Shown: positions 51,827-61,673, numbered from the stretch's first letter. The stretch is 64,000 nt of DNA from JAFAGO01 sp031987605 (GCA_031987605.1 DALZZF010000005.1:127774-191773); one strand, 5' to 3'. The notes: generated from the letters alone by a model not told the origin. Made by a program: numbers and translations.

Positions 51827-54016
51827 TTATGCTTCAGGATTCTGATTTTCCTGTTGTGGAGCCTCAGTACCTTCTTCTCTTGGTTTTTGTTCCGGTCTTG
51901 GCGGTCTTGGAAGCAATACCTTTCTGGAAAGTTTCATTTTTCTGCGGTTATCGTAACCCATGAATTTTACTTCCACTTCATCCCCTTCCTTGTACGGAAC
52001 TTTGTCTAATCTTTTCCATTCGATTTCTGAAATATGAAGAAGACCTTCTGTTCCTTTTTTCAGTTCTACAAAAGCTCCGAAATCCATTACTTTTACCACT
52101 TTTCCGTTGTACACTTCACCCACAACCGGTACAAAAGCAATATCGTTGATTTTTGCAATGGCGGCATTGATTTTTTCGCGGTCGGTTCCTGCAATTTCGA
52201 TACGTCCGATTTCGCCTAATTCTTCAATGGCGATTACAGTATCAGTATCTTTCTGCATTTGCTGGATGATTTTTCCTCCAGGTCCGATTACTGCACCGAT
52301 GAAATCTTTAGGAATTTCCATCACCACCATTTTCGGTGCGTGAGGTTTCACATCCGGTCTTGGTGCGGAAATGGTTTCTTTTATTTTTCCGAGGATATGC
52401 ATTCTTCCGTCTTTGGCCTGCATTAATGCCTGCTCCAAAATATCGAAAGACAATCCCTGAATTTTGATGTCCATCTGGCAAGCGGTGATTCCGTCTTCAG
52501 TTCCGGTTACTTTAAAGTCCATATCTCCAAGGTGATCTTCATCACCAAGAATATCTGAAAGTACAGTCCACTTTCCGGATTTATCGTCGGTAATCAGTCC
52601 CATTGCAATTCCGGAAACCGGTTTTGTAATTTGTACACCAGCATCCATTAATGCTAATGTTCCGGCGCAAACTGTTGCCATGGAAGATGAACCATTGGAT
52701 TCCAGAATATCGGAAACGATACGGATGGTATATGGATTATCTTCAGGAATTACAGGGGTTAAGGCGCGCTGTGCAAGATTTCCGTGTCCTACCTCTCTTC
52801 TGGAAGTTCCTCTTAAAGGTCTTGCTTCACCGGTAGAGAAAGGAGGGAAGTTGTAATGAAGGAAAAACCGTTCATCGTGTTGAGATGCTACGCTGTCGAT
52901 CATGTTCGCATCTTTCACGGAACCTAAAGTTACCGCCGTTAAGGACTGGGTTTCACCTCTTGTAAAGATGGCTGAACCGTGTGCTCCCGGCAAATAATCT
53001 ACTTCCGACCAGATTGGGCGAATGGTTTTAGGATCACGACCATCGAGACGAATATTGTCTTCCAGAATCATCTGGCGCATGGCTTCTTTTTCTACATCGT
53101 GATAGTATACTTTTGCGAAAGGGGTTACTCTTTCCAGTTCTTCCGGATTTTCTACATACTGAGAAAGGAATTCAGCAAGAACCGCTTTGAATTTTTCTCC
53201 TCTTTCTTCTTTGTTTGAAGGTGTTCTGGCGACTTCATATACTTTATTGTAGCATTCATCCCAAACTTTTTTGCGAATATCCTCATCATGAACTTCATGG
53301 GAATATTCTCTTTTCGGGAATGATTTTCCTACTTTTTCTGCAAGTCTTTCCTGTGCAGCAATCTGAATTTTGATTTCGTTATGGGCAAACTGAATGGCTT
53401 CCACCATTTCCTGTTCCGAAATTTCTTTCATTTCTCCTTCTACCATTACGATAGAATCTTTGGTTGCTCCTACCATGATGTCGAGCTCTGCTCTCGGGAG
53501 ATCGTCATATTTAGGGTTAACGGAAAGTTGCCCGTCAAGTTTCACCACGCGTACTTCAGACATCGGTCCGTTGAACGGAATATCGGTTACGGCGATGGCA
53601 GAAGAAGCTGCAAGACCTGCAAGATCATCAGGAATCGACTGACCGTCATAAGAAATCAGGGAAATCATCACCTGTACTTCGGCGTGGAAATCTTCAGGGA
53701 AAAGTGGACGCAAAACGCGGTCTACAAGACGCATCGTGAGAATTTCCTGATCGGAAGGACGCGCTTCTCTGCGGAAAAAGTTTCCGGGGATTTTTCCACC
53801 GGCATAGAATTTTTCTCTATAATCTACGGTAAGCGGAAGGAAATCTACTCCTTCGTTTGCTTCTTTATTGGCGACAACGGTTGCTAAAAGCATTGTGCCT
53901 CCCATTTTTACAACTACTGAACCGTCGGCTTGTTTCGCCAGTTTTCCAGTTTCGAGGGTGATTTCTCTACCATCGGAAAGTGTAATTGTTTCTGTAAAAC
54001 CTTGAGGTATACTCAT
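51827..54016 (-). CDS. pnp: Polyribonucleotide nucleotidyltransferase (PNPase)
   Basis: A 729-aa phosphorolytic 3'-5' exoribonuclease. Two RNase PH domains (about 10-220 and 310-545; FFRREARPSDQEILTMRL and FPPFSTGEARPLRGTSRREVGHG), a KH domain with GPGGKIIQQMQ near residue 580, and an S1 domain (GEVYNGKVVKVMDFGAFVEL) near residue 650. It trims and degrades RNA in the cytoplasm. It has its own promoter box (54086-54093) and is separated from rpsO, its usual partner, by two genes. Confidence 0.97.
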   Translation of the reverse strand: MSIPQGFTETITLSDGREITLETGKLAKQADGSVVVKMGGTMLLATVVANKEANEGVDFLPLTVDYREKFYAGGKIPGNFFRREARPSDQEILTMRLVDRVLRPLFPEDFHAEVQVMISLISYDGQSIPDDLAGLAASSAIAVTDIPFNGPMSEVRVVKLDGQLSVNPKYDDLPRAELDIMVGATKDSIVMVEGEMKEISEQEMVEAIQFAHNEIKIQIAAQERLAEKVGKSFPKREYSHEVHDEDIRKKVWDECYNKVYEVARTPSNKEERGEKFKAVLAEFLSQYVENPEELERVTPFAKVYYHDVEKEAMRQMILEDNIRLDGRDPKTIRPIWSEVDYLPGAHGSAIFTRGETQSLTAVTLGSVKDANMIDSVASQHDERFFLHYNFPPFSTGEARPLRGTSRREVGHGNLAQRALTPVIPEDNPYTIRIVSDILESNGSSSMATVCAGTLALMDAGVQITKPVSGIAMGLITDDKSGKWTVLSDILGDEDHLGDMDFKVTGTEDGITACQMDIKIQGLSFDILEQALMQAKDGRMHILGKIKETISAPRPDVKPHAPKMVVMEIPKDFIGAVIGPGGKIIQQMQKDTDTVIAIEELGEIGRIEIAGTDREKINAAIAKINDIAFVPVVGEVYNGKVVKVMDFGAFVELKKGTEGLLHISEIEWKRLDKVPYKEGDEVEVKFMGYDNRRKMKLSRKVLLPRPPRPEQKPREEGTEAPQQENQNPEA

Positions 54017-54085
54017 AAATAAATGTTCTTCTGTGTACTCCGTATTGAGTACGGTTATAATTTAAACGCTTTAAATTTTCGTGTG

Positions 54086-54093
54086 CAAAGGTA
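54086..54093 (-). promoter_or_regulatory. Promoter -7 box of pnp
   Basis: On the minus strand TACCTTTG followed by CACAC, about 70 bp before the start codon, giving a leader of roughly 60 nt. Confidence 0.6.
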
Positions 54094-54175
54094 GTGTATT
54101 CTTGTGAGTTATTAAAAAATACACTTAAAAAATAGTGGTTTTAAGTACGGATTGCAAGAAGGAATATGGGGAGTA

Positions 54176-54718
54176 TTATTTTTCTTTTTCCTCTTCCTCT
54201 TCGCTTTTTAGTTTTTCGATTTGCTGCTGAAGTTCGGTGATTTTATCTTTCAGCAGTTTGATGTCGTTTTTGTTGGAGGAAACTTTGCTTTTCAGCATTA
54301 CATTTTTGGCTCTTTCATTGTGATCTTCATCTTCTTCCTCTTCTTCGCTGATTTCTTCCACGTCTTCCTGAATTTCTTCCACATCTTCCTGGATTTCTTC
54401 AATATCTTCCTGAATTTCTTCAATATCTTCCTGAATTTCTTCCACATCATCCCGAAGGTCTTCAATATGCTCTGAACTTCTGTTTACCGACATCTGAATA
54501 AAAATCGCCAGATAAATGGCTTCCAATGAAACCACCGTCGTTAAAACCAGCAGCATATGGTCGAAATCCACAATTTTCAGTAGTGGCAGCAGAAAACAAA
54601 CGATAAAAAAAACAGTATGAAAAACCAGTGAAGGAATGGAACCAATCCACCACATTACGGCATTGGCCACTTTTTCAAGGAAGGAAAGTTTCTCTCTGTT
54701 TTGTTCAGTAAAATTCAT
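54176..54718 (-). CDS. DUF1003 membrane protein with a heptad-repeat coiled coil
   Basis: A 180-aa protein. The first 80 residues form the DUF1003 domain with two membrane helices (SLVFHTVFFIVCFLLPLL and MLLVLTTVVSLEAIYLAIFI). Residues about 83-125 are five near-exact copies of the heptad (V/I)EEIQED, encoded by 21-bp tandem repeats (about 54350-54455), then an acidic run and a second coiled coil ending in EEEEEKEK. The function of DUF1003 is unknown. The repeat number could vary between strains. Confidence 0.82.
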   Translation of the reverse strand: MNFTEQNREKLSFLEKVANAVMWWIGSIPSLVFHTVFFIVCFLLPLLKIVDFDHMLLVLTTVVSLEAIYLAIFIQMSVNRSSEHIEDLRDDVEEIQEDIEEIQEDIEEIQEDVEEIQEDVEEISEEEEEDEDHNERAKNVMLKSKVSSNKNDIKLLKDKITELQQQIEKLKSEEEEEKEK

Positions 54719-54748
54719 CCGATAAAAATTTTGATAAATGTATTAAAA

Positions 54749-54778
54749 AAATCCTCCATCTTAAATAACGGAGGATTT
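54749..54778 (-). terminator. Terminator of the C1 peptidase gene
   Basis: AAATCCTCC (54749-54757) pairs with GGAGGATTT (54770-54778). On the minus strand the stem is followed by a T-run (54745-54751). Confidence 0.8.
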
Positions 54779-54801
54779 GGTATTTTTTTTAACCGGAAAA
54801 A

Positions 54802-55998
54802 TTACATTCCGATATTTTTGCTTGGTTTGAGTTTTCTGGCGATGCTTTTCACAAGTCCTTTTTTGTTAAGCATAATGGCGGTTGTTTTATACAAAACATA
54901 TGGTTTTGAAACATAAAGATAGCCATCAAAATCATTGCTTACACCCCAGGAATTTTTCACAATATAGTATTCTTTTCCGGTTTGATCTTTGGCGGTTCCT
55001 ACAATCTGCATTCCGTGATCGTCGGTAGTAGTCATATTGTATAATGCTTGCTGGCGTAGGTTTTCTGTGATTTTTTTATCCGGTTTTGGACCGGTGAAAA
55101 GATCTTTTTTTATTTCCGGTGAAATGGAATTCAAATCAATATCCGGAACATACGCCACACCGTTTTTATAGGAAAAATACGGCTCGGAAACATCGGTTGC
55201 CCAACCTACGGAATATCCTTTGTCAAGCGCGTGATCGATGATTTTGGTAAGGTCTTCCATCGGAACATTCCAGTCGGAATCATGGCTCCAGTTGTCGGGA
55301 ATCGGTACTACAAATTTTTCATAATACGGATAAGTGCTGTAGGACGAAATTTCCACATAATCGGATGGTGAAATTCCCACGACTTCCTGTGCAAATGTTT
55401 TCGGGGTGTACTGTTTTCCGTTGTAGGTAAATTGTGAAGGGTATTTTCCCAGATATTCATCCAGCAATTTATCAATAACGGAAATCCAGTTATCGGAAAG
55501 TTTTCCTTTTCCGGATGCGGCGACAAGGCTGTCGAGTTTTGGTTTTATTTTGGACTGCATTTCATCGAAATCATTTTTCGTTTGTCCCGGTTTCAGTCCG
55601 CTGTATACTTCTTGCGGAACGGCACCATATTTTTTGTACATATTCACCACATCATGCAATTCGCCGCCATCGCCATAATTAATGGCTCCGCTATTTAAAA
55701 CATAGAGAATGGCTTTGTCGTGATAGGAATTTCTTGCGGTAAAAATTTCTGCAAGATCTACAGGTTGTTTTCCTTTTTTAATCATTTCGGATTCCAGAAA
55801 TGAATTTCCGGAATAACTCCAGCAAGTTCCGGATGAACCCTGATTTTTCACAGAAGTTTTTCCAACTTCTTTAATTGTGGTAAATTTAAAATTTGCGTTT
55901 TCGGACTGGTTGCTTTTCAAACTGTTTACCAGATTGTCCTGTGCAAATGCCAGGCTTCCGGAAAAAAGAAGAATTGCGGTAATTGTTTTGCTTTTCAT
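54802..55998 (-). CDS. Exported C1-family cysteine peptidase (bleomycin hydrolase-like)
   Basis: A 398-aa protein with a signal peptide (1-19, GSLAFAQ). The papain-fold active site is complete: Cys in GSSGTCWSYSG (about residue 58), His in DDHGMQIVG and Asn in YIVKNSWG. It resembles the bleomycin hydrolase/aminopeptidase C group but is exported, so it likely digests peptides in the periplasm. It lies between rpsO and the DUF1003 gene with its own terminator. Confidence 0.87.
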   Translation of the reverse strand: MKSKTITAILLFSGSLAFAQDNLVNSLKSNQSENANFKFTTIKEVGKTSVKNQGSSGTCWSYSGNSFLESEMIKKGKQPVDLAEIFTARNSYHDKAILYVLNSGAINYGDGGELHDVVNMYKKYGAVPQEVYSGLKPGQTKNDFDEMQSKIKPKLDSLVAASGKGKLSDNWISVIDKLLDEYLGKYPSQFTYNGKQYTPKTFAQEVVGISPSDYVEISSYSTYPYYEKFVVPIPDNWSHDSDWNVPMEDLTKIIDHALDKGYSVGWATDVSEPYFSYKNGVAYVPDIDLNSISPEIKKDLFTGPKPDKKITENLRQQALYNMTTTDDHGMQIVGTAKDQTGKEYYIVKNSWGVSNDFDGYLYVSKPYVLYKTTAIMLNKKGLVKSIARKLKPSKNIGM

Positions 55999-56059
55999 TA
56001 TTAACCCTTTTTATACTATATAGTCTCTTTATTGGTACAGATGTTACAAAAAAAAACAA

Positions 56060-56086
56060 AAAAGCAACCCAAGTAGAGTTGCTTTT
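56060..56086. terminator. Terminator after rpsO
   Basis: AAAAGCAAC (56060-56068) pairs with GTTGCTTTT (56078-56086). An A-rich run to the left gives the U-tail on the minus strand, 20 bp after the rpsO stop. Confidence 0.8.
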
Positions 56087-56105
56087 ATTTTGTTCAGGAA
56101 TCTGA

Positions 56106-56375
56106 TTATTTTCTTAATCCCAATTCAGCGATAATCGCTCTATATCTTTCGATATCTTTGTTTTTAAGATAATCCAGAAGTCTTTTTCTTTTCCCTACCA
56201 GTTTCACCAGAGATTTTTCAGTATTGAAATCTTTGTGGTTGCTTTTCAGGTGACCTGAAAGATGGTTGATTCTGTAAGTGAAAAGCGCAATTTGTCCTTC
56301 AGCACTTCCTGTGTCTGTAGCAGATTTCCCGTGTTTTGAGAAAATTTCTGCTTTCTTTTCTGATGTTAAGTACAT
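56106..56375 (-). CDS. rpsO: Ribosomal protein uS15
   Basis: An 89-aa small-subunit protein that binds 16S rRNA early in assembly. GSAEGQIALFTYRINHLSGHLKSNHKDFNTEKSL and LVGKRKRLLDYLKNKD contain the S15 signature. Length is standard. Its promoter box is at 56412-56419. As in many bacteria pnp lies downstream on the same strand, but two genes with own terminators intervene. Confidence 0.98.
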   Translation of the reverse strand: MYLTSEKKAEIFSKHGKSATDTGSAEGQIALFTYRINHLSGHLKSNHKDFNTEKSLVKLVGKRKRLLDYLKNKDIERYRAIIAELGLRK

Positions 56376-56411
56376 GCAAATATTATTTAATGATTATTAT
56401 GTAACGAGGTG

Positions 56412-56419
56412 CAAAAGTA
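56412..56419 (-). promoter_or_regulatory. Promoter -7 box of rpsO
   Basis: On the minus strand TACTTTTG followed by CACC, 37 bp before the start codon. Confidence 0.6.
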
Positions 56420-56528
56420 CAACTATTTTTTGAAACACCGAAATACAATCGAAACCATCAATGAATACAAATAGAAAAAATGGTAAATATTCTGCAAATT
56501 GTATATCCGTAAATTCAGGAAATGGCTG

Positions 56529-56536
56529 TATTTTTG
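56529..56536 (+). promoter_or_regulatory. Promoter -7 box of the exported protein gene
   Basis: TATTTTTG followed by CAGC. It lies downstream of the ATG at 56522 and therefore supports the start at 56552. Confidence 0.6.
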
Positions 56537-56551
56537 CAGCATAAAATCACA

Positions 56552-57121
56552 ATGAAGAAAACATTTATTTTTGTCGGTGCTTTAGCGGTATTATTATTGG
56601 GCGCTCAGCATTTGAGAGCTCAGAAAAATGATGCAATAAAACCTTCAGAAATAAAGGAAAAAAGAACGATTTATTTTACTCCCGAAGTTTATCCTCCGGT
56701 AGCTGAAATTCAGGAACCAACCAATCTGGCTTTCTTCAGTGCGGTATCCAATAACATCAGCAGTGCACATACGAATAAAATGATCCGTGCAGATTTGCCG
56801 GTGGAATATGACAGCATTGACGGACAAACCATTCAGGATTATTGCAAAAACAACAATGCGGATTTTGCCATTGTTCCGAAAGTGAAATATTTCAAAGTTG
56901 GTTTAGGGAAATATGTATTTTCCAATCAAGTGGTGGTGAGCATGAAACTTTTTGATGCAAAAGGAAACCTGATTACCGAAAGCGATTACGACACCTATAA
57001 AAAAAATATGCGTCTTTTGGGTTCTGCCGAAAATTCTGTAAAAATCGGAACGGGAGGAGCAATGAAAAAAATTCTGAAAAATCTCCGGAAATTGAGACAA
57101 TCCGAAACTTCTCATTTTTAA
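56552..57121 (+). CDS. Exported protein of unknown function
   Basis: A 189-aa protein from MKKTFIFVGALAVLLLGAQH (signal peptide, cut near LRAQ at residue 24). The mature part has strands such as ADFAIVPKVKYFKVGLGKYVFSN and VVVSMKLFDAKGNLITESDY, which read like a lipocalin- or LpoB-like beta sheet, and ends in a basic helix. No family is recognised. Single gene, divergent from rpsO. Confidence 0.72.
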   Translation: MKKTFIFVGALAVLLLGAQHLRAQKNDAIKPSEIKEKRTIYFTPEVYPPVAEIQEPTNLAFFSAVSNNISSAHTNKMIRADLPVEYDSIDGQTIQDYCKNNNADFAIVPKVKYFKVGLGKYVFSNQVVVSMKLFDAKGNLITESDYDTYKKNMRLLGSAENSVKIGTGGAMKKILKNLRKLRQSETSHF

Positions 57122-57364
57122 AAAATTGATTATCCGTAATTTATCATTGAAATTAGATTGGTTTTTCATTTGCTGAGTCAAGCAATATGCAACATTTTTT
57201 TATTATTTTAATGAAATCCGCAAATATTCATTTAAAGATTTAAACAAGAAGTTTTCTGGTTTTGTCGGTTAAATAAGCGTGATGATTAAATGGAGTTACT
57301 CTTAATAAATCTTTAATTCAACCAAACTCTGATGCTTGGCTTCTGTTTTTTACGAAAAATGAAG

Positions 57365-57372
57365 TATTTTTG
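57365..57372 (+). promoter_or_regulatory. Promoter -7 box of mgtE
   Basis: TATTTTTG followed by CATG, 20 bp before the mgtE start; the nearer ATG at 57374 runs into a stop after one codon. Confidence 0.5.
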
Positions 57373-57392
57373 CATGTCTTAAAAACGGAACG

Positions 57393-58715
57393 ATGGGTAC
57401 AGTAGACGAAATGGTTTTTAATGCCGCCGATATTGCTGAAAATCTGAGCGAAATGCGTTCGGATGAGCGTTTACTGGCTTTTCTGAAAATTCCCAAAGAA
57501 TACAAAGCAGATGTTTTTTCGCACCTTGATCCTGATTTTCAGGAAGAAACCATCCGAAGTATTGGGAGCGAAGATGTTGCCGATATTCTGAATGCAATGA
57601 CTCCGGATGACAGAACGGCACTCTTTGAAGATTTTCCGGACGAGCTCATTAAATATTCCATCAACCTGCTGAATCCTCAGGAAAGAAGAATTGCCCTGAA
57701 ACTTTTGGGCTACAATTCGGATTCCATTGCCCGTTTGATGACACCTTATTACATCCAGATCAGGAAAGAATGGACGGCAAAACGATGTCTTCAACAAATT
57801 AAGAAAGTCGGCAGAAAAGTGGAAACCATGAACCATCTATATGTGGTGGATGAGCGAAATCGACTGATTGATGATATTACCATTGGAACCCTTTTGTTGG
57901 CGGATGAAGACGAACTGGTTTCCGAATTCAGCGACAATCATTTTGTGGCCATCACTACAACCACATCCAAGGAAGATGCGGTTTCTTATTTTGAAAAATA
58001 CGACAGAACAGCCTTGCCGATTATTACCGAATCCGGTGTTTTGGTGGGAATTGTAACCATTGACGATATTCTCGACCAGATCGAGCAGCAGAATACCGAA
58101 GATATTCAGAAATTCGGAGGGGTGGAAGCATTGGATGATCCCTATCTTCAAACACCTTGGTTTGAAATGATTAAAAAAAGAGGATTCTGGCTTATCATTC
58201 TCTTTTTTATGCAGATGATTACTGCTTCTGTTATGGGAATTTACGAAAGTGAAATCTCAAAAGCAGTAGTCCTTACTCTCTTCGTTCCCTTGATTATTTC
58301 GAGCGGCGGAAATACAGGTTCGCAGGCAGCAACTTTGATTATCCGCGCCATGGCACTTCAGGAAGTCACCATAAAAGACTGGTGGCTGGTGATGAAAAAA
58401 GAAATCATAACGGGTGCTTTTTTGGGAGCGGTTCTTGGAATTTTTGGGTTTTTAAGAATTTTACTTTGGCATGAAATGGGCTGGTTCAATTACGGTCCGT
58501 ACTGGCTTTTTGTAGGATTTAGCGTGGCGGTTTCTCTGGGAATGATTGTGCTTTGGGGAACATTGTCCGGTTCTATGGTTCCTTTTATTCTGAAAAAATT
58601 CAATCTCGATCCAGCAACTTCATCTGCGCCTTTTGTGGCCACTTTGGTGGATGTTACCGGATTGATTATTTACTTTACCGTTGCCGGAATGCTCTTGTCT
58701 GGTAAATTACTTTAA
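57393..58715 (+). CDS. mgtE: Magnesium transporter MgtE
   Basis: A 440-aa protein: an N-terminal superhelical domain (about 15-125; LNAMTPDDRTALFEDFPDEL), two CBS domains (about 128-255; DDITIGTLLLAD and VGIVTIDDILDQIEQQ), and five membrane helices (about 280-440) with the pore signature SSGGNTGSQAATLIIRAMAL. The CBS and N domains close the channel when cytoplasmic Mg is high. Length is typical. Monocistronic. Confidence 0.95.
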   Translation: MGTVDEMVFNAADIAENLSEMRSDERLLAFLKIPKEYKADVFSHLDPDFQEETIRSIGSEDVADILNAMTPDDRTALFEDFPDELIKYSINLLNPQERRIALKLLGYNSDSIARLMTPYYIQIRKEWTAKRCLQQIKKVGRKVETMNHLYVVDERNRLIDDITIGTLLLADEDELVSEFSDNHFVAITTTTSKEDAVSYFEKYDRTALPIITESGVLVGIVTIDDILDQIEQQNTEDIQKFGGVEALDDPYLQTPWFEMIKKRGFWLIILFFMQMITASVMGIYESEISKAVVLTLFVPLIISSGGNTGSQAATLIIRAMALQEVTIKDWWLVMKKEIITGAFLGAVLGIFGFLRILLWHEMGWFNYGPYWLFVGFSVAVSLGMIVLWGTLSGSMVPFILKKFNLDPATSSAPFVATLVDVTGLIIYFTVAGMLLSGKLL

Positions 58716-59224
58716 AGATATTGCCTTTTTACATTTTTTTTCCATAAAAAGATAATGCTTAATATAGTTTGAAGGTTTGAATGCATGAGAATTTGGAAAA
58801 GTCTACGCATCATATTTTAGTTTTAAAAATATTTTTTAATACTGAGGATAGGAATCCGAAATATTCAAATTTTTATAGAGCAAAAATTTTTGTTGAATGG
58901 TTCGACTCCACGGAGTCGAATTACTTTAAGTTCTACTAATTCCTATACAAATAGGAACTGTTTCATGTTTAATTATTGCACCCTTAAAAGTCTCCGGATC
59001 AATAAAAATCTTTGCGACCTCTACTTTACATTTATATAAAGCGGATATTCTAAAATCTCTTTGATTACATTAATATTAAAATTCAATTTTTTTTAAAGAC
59101 AAGCATTTAGTTAAAAGGGTTGTTTGCTTAAAATGTTTACTTAATTTTTTCAAATCCATATTTTTTATAGGGTATCTGTTTTTATTATTAATAAAATTCC
59201 TATTATTGTATAAAAATATTAGGG
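58716..59224. other. 509-bp AT-rich intergenic region with palindromes
   Basis: No gene seen. It holds the TTCGACTCC palindrome (58901-58920), a second inverted repeat TTCCTAT-ACAA-ATAGGAA (58942-58959), and long AT tracts before the ATP-grasp operon. Confidence 0.5.
58901..58920. repeat. TTCGACTCC palindrome, copy 2
   Basis: TTCGACTCC-AC-GGAGTCGAA, the same 9-bp arms as at 32498-32518. Confidence 0.65.
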
Positions 59225-60667
59225 ATGAAGCATTGGAGTGAATTTTACGGAACAGATGCCGTGGTTTTTGATGAAATGAAAGGTGAAGAAAATATCAGGA
59301 TTCAATACAGCCAACTTCAGGAATACCTGAAAAAGTTTACGCCCCAGTCTTTTTGCGAGAAAGAGCATATCGCAAACGATCTTTTTCTCAATCGTGGAAT
59401 TACCTTTACCGTTTACAGCGAAAAAGAAGGAATCGAACGCATTTTTCCCTTTGATATTATCCCGAGAATTATCACTTCCTCCGAATGGAATCATGTGGAA
59501 CAGGGAATTAAACAGCGTTTGCGTGCACTTAATCTTTTTCTGAAAGACATTTACAGCACCCAGAACATAGTGAATGACAGTATTATTCCTGCGGCACTTA
59601 TCGCCACCTGCCCATATTTCAACCGTGAGGTTTTCGACATCAAAGTCGCCAATGATATTTATACCCATATTTCCGGGGTGGATCTGATTCGCGATTCCGA
59701 CGGGCAGTTTTACGTTCTGGAAGATAATCTACGCACGCCAAGCGGTGTGAGCTATATGCTGGAAAACCGAGAAATTACAAAACGGATTTTTCCGGATTTC
59801 ATTTCCAAAAGCAATGTGCGTACAATTTCCGATTATCCGAATTTGCTGCATAAGGTGCTCATCAATTCCGCACCCAAATATAAAGCCAATCCGAAAGTAG
59901 TTTTGCTCACGCCGGGAATTTACAATTCTGCCTATTTTGAACACGCTTTCCTTGCCAAATATATGGGAATCGAAATGGTGGAAGGGCGTGATTTAGTAGT
60001 CGATCAGCACAAGGTTTTTATGAAAACCACACGCGGCCTGGAACAGGTGGATGTGATTTACAGAAGAGTGGATGATGAGTTTCTGGATCCTCTGGCGTTC
60101 CGGGCAGACAGCACTTTGGGCGTTGCCGGTTTGATGAGCGTGTACCGCAAAGGAAATGTAAGCATCGTAAATGCCGTAGGAAACGGAGTTGCGGATGATA
60201 AAGCAGTATATGTCTACGTTCCGGATATGATTAAATATTATCTGAATGAAGAACCCATTCTGAAAAATATTCCCACCTACCGCATGGAAAATCCCGACGA
60301 AATGGAATATACCATTGAGAATTTTCATAAAATGGTCATCAAAAAAACCAATGAAAGCGGCGGTTACGGTTTGGTAATGGGCGATAAAGCAAGTGATAAA
60401 GAAATTGCCGAAACCATTGCCGCAATGAAGGAAGATCCAAGATCGTATATTTCCCAGCCCATAATTTCGCTGAGTTCTGCACCGTGTTTTATTGATGAAA
60501 AACTACAGCCGAGACACGTGGATTTAAGACCGTTCGCGCTTTACGGTCCTACCGGAATTGATATTGTGCCCGGAGGTTTAACGCGGGTTGCGCTTACGGA
60601 AGGAAGCAAAGTCGTGAATTCTTCACAGGGTGGCGGAAGCAAAGATACATGGGTCATCAACGACTGA
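59225..60667 (+). CDS. Circularly permuted ATP-grasp type 2 protein
   Basis: A 480-aa protein of the DUF404/DUF407 (CP-ATPgrasp-2) family. Landmarks: FNREVFDIKVANDIYTHISGVDLIRDSDGQ, VLEDNLRTPSGVSYMLENR, VIYRRVDDEFLDP and QPIISLSSAPC near the end. Such enzymes form amide or peptide bonds with ATP; the trio ATP-grasp, alpha-E and transglutaminase has been proposed to make and process a small peptide or tag. It heads the operon; alpha-E follows by 64 bp. Confidence 0.9.
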   Translation: MKHWSEFYGTDAVVFDEMKGEENIRIQYSQLQEYLKKFTPQSFCEKEHIANDLFLNRGITFTVYSEKEGIERIFPFDIIPRIITSSEWNHVEQGIKQRLRALNLFLKDIYSTQNIVNDSIIPAALIATCPYFNREVFDIKVANDIYTHISGVDLIRDSDGQFYVLEDNLRTPSGVSYMLENREITKRIFPDFISKSNVRTISDYPNLLHKVLINSAPKYKANPKVVLLTPGIYNSAYFEHAFLAKYMGIEMVEGRDLVVDQHKVFMKTTRGLEQVDVIYRRVDDEFLDPLAFRADSTLGVAGLMSVYRKGNVSIVNAVGNGVADDKAVYVYVPDMIKYYLNEEPILKNIPTYRMENPDEMEYTIENFHKMVIKKTNESGGYGLVMGDKASDKEIAETIAAMKEDPRSYISQPIISLSSAPCFIDEKLQPRHVDLRPFALYGPTGIDIVPGGLTRVALTEGSKVVNSSQGGGSKDTWVIND

Positions 60668-60731
60668 TGTCAAACATTTTATAAAACAAAAAACACCATA
60701 ATTTGAAAATTTTCAACTCAATCTATTTCCC

Positions 60732-61673
60732 ATGTTAGCAAGAACGGCCGATAACTTATTCTGGATGTCCAGATATATGGAGCGCATTGATTTTATTACG
60801 AAAGTGCTGCTGGTGGGATTTTCCTCCACTTCGGATTATCATACCAATTCCATTAATAATTTTGAATGGGGAATTCTCTCAAGAATATTTTTTACCCATC
60901 CCGAAGAATTCAATCCTGAAAACAATCAGGCGAATCAGGTTTTTGAAAAACTGGTGGTGGGCGATGAATTCAATTCGCTGAAAGAACTCATCACCAAAGC
61001 CCGGGAAAATGCACGCGGAGTACAGGAGCATATTTCCAAAGAAGTTTGGGAATCCATCAATAAAAAATACCATAAACTGCTAAAAGTGGATGTGGAGAAA
61101 ATCATCAGAAAAGATGAACAACTGAATTTTCTTTTCAATCTCTTCGATGATAATTTAAAATATACCGGCGTGGTGGACAGTACCAATCACCGTGGTGAAG
61201 GCTGGAATTTTATGAATCTGGGTAAGTTTTGCGAACGCACTGTTTTAACACTGGGAATTTCCGAAGAAAAATACAAAAGCACAATCGTTTTTACCGAAGA
61301 AGCCAACAATATTCTGTTCTGGAAGAATTTTCTGCTTTGCCTCAGCGGTTTTGAACTTTATATTAAAGATTACCGCTCCGGAGACAACAGCCGGCATGTT
61401 TTGGATATGGTGGTGTACAATAAGCAGTTTACGCGCAGCATCAGCTATTCTGTGGATCGGATCCGAAATTATTTAACCAAAATTATTCAGGAAAATCCAA
61501 ATCCGAACAACAATAAAGTAACCAAAGAAATAGGGATGATGAGTGCAAAAATTAATTATTCGGATCTTGACCAGATTGTTGAAGACGGCGTGATTGATTT
61601 TTTTCAGGATGCCAAACGAAACCTTTTTAATTTAAACCAAAGTATCGGACAGATTTTCTTTTCCTATTATTAA
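60732..61673 (+). CDS. Alpha-E domain protein (DUF403)
   Basis: A 313-aa all-helical protein beginning MLARTADNLFWMSRYMERID, the alpha-E start signature. It always accompanies a CP-ATPgrasp-2 enzyme, sometimes fused to it. No catalytic role is known. It lies between the ATP-grasp and transglutaminase genes, 9 bp from the latter. Confidence 0.9.
   Translation: MLARTADNLFWMSRYMERIDFITKVLLVGFSSTSDYHTNSINNFEWGILSRIFFTHPEEFNPENNQANQVFEKLVVGDEFNSLKELITKARENARGVQEHISKEVWESINKKYHKLLKVDVEKIIRKDEQLNFLFNLFDDNLKYTGVVDSTNHRGEGWNFMNLGKFCERTVLTLGISEEKYKSTIVFTEEANNILFWKNFLLCLSGFELYIKDYRSGDNSRHVLDMVVYNKQFTRSISYSVDRIRNYLTKIIQENPNPNNNKVTKEIGMMSAKINYSDLDQIVEDGVIDFFQDAKRNLFNLNQSIGQIFFSYY

Noticed and set aside
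59219..59668. 149-aa minus-strand frame inside the ATP-grasp gene
   Set aside because: It is a reverse shadow of a strongly conserved enzyme gene.
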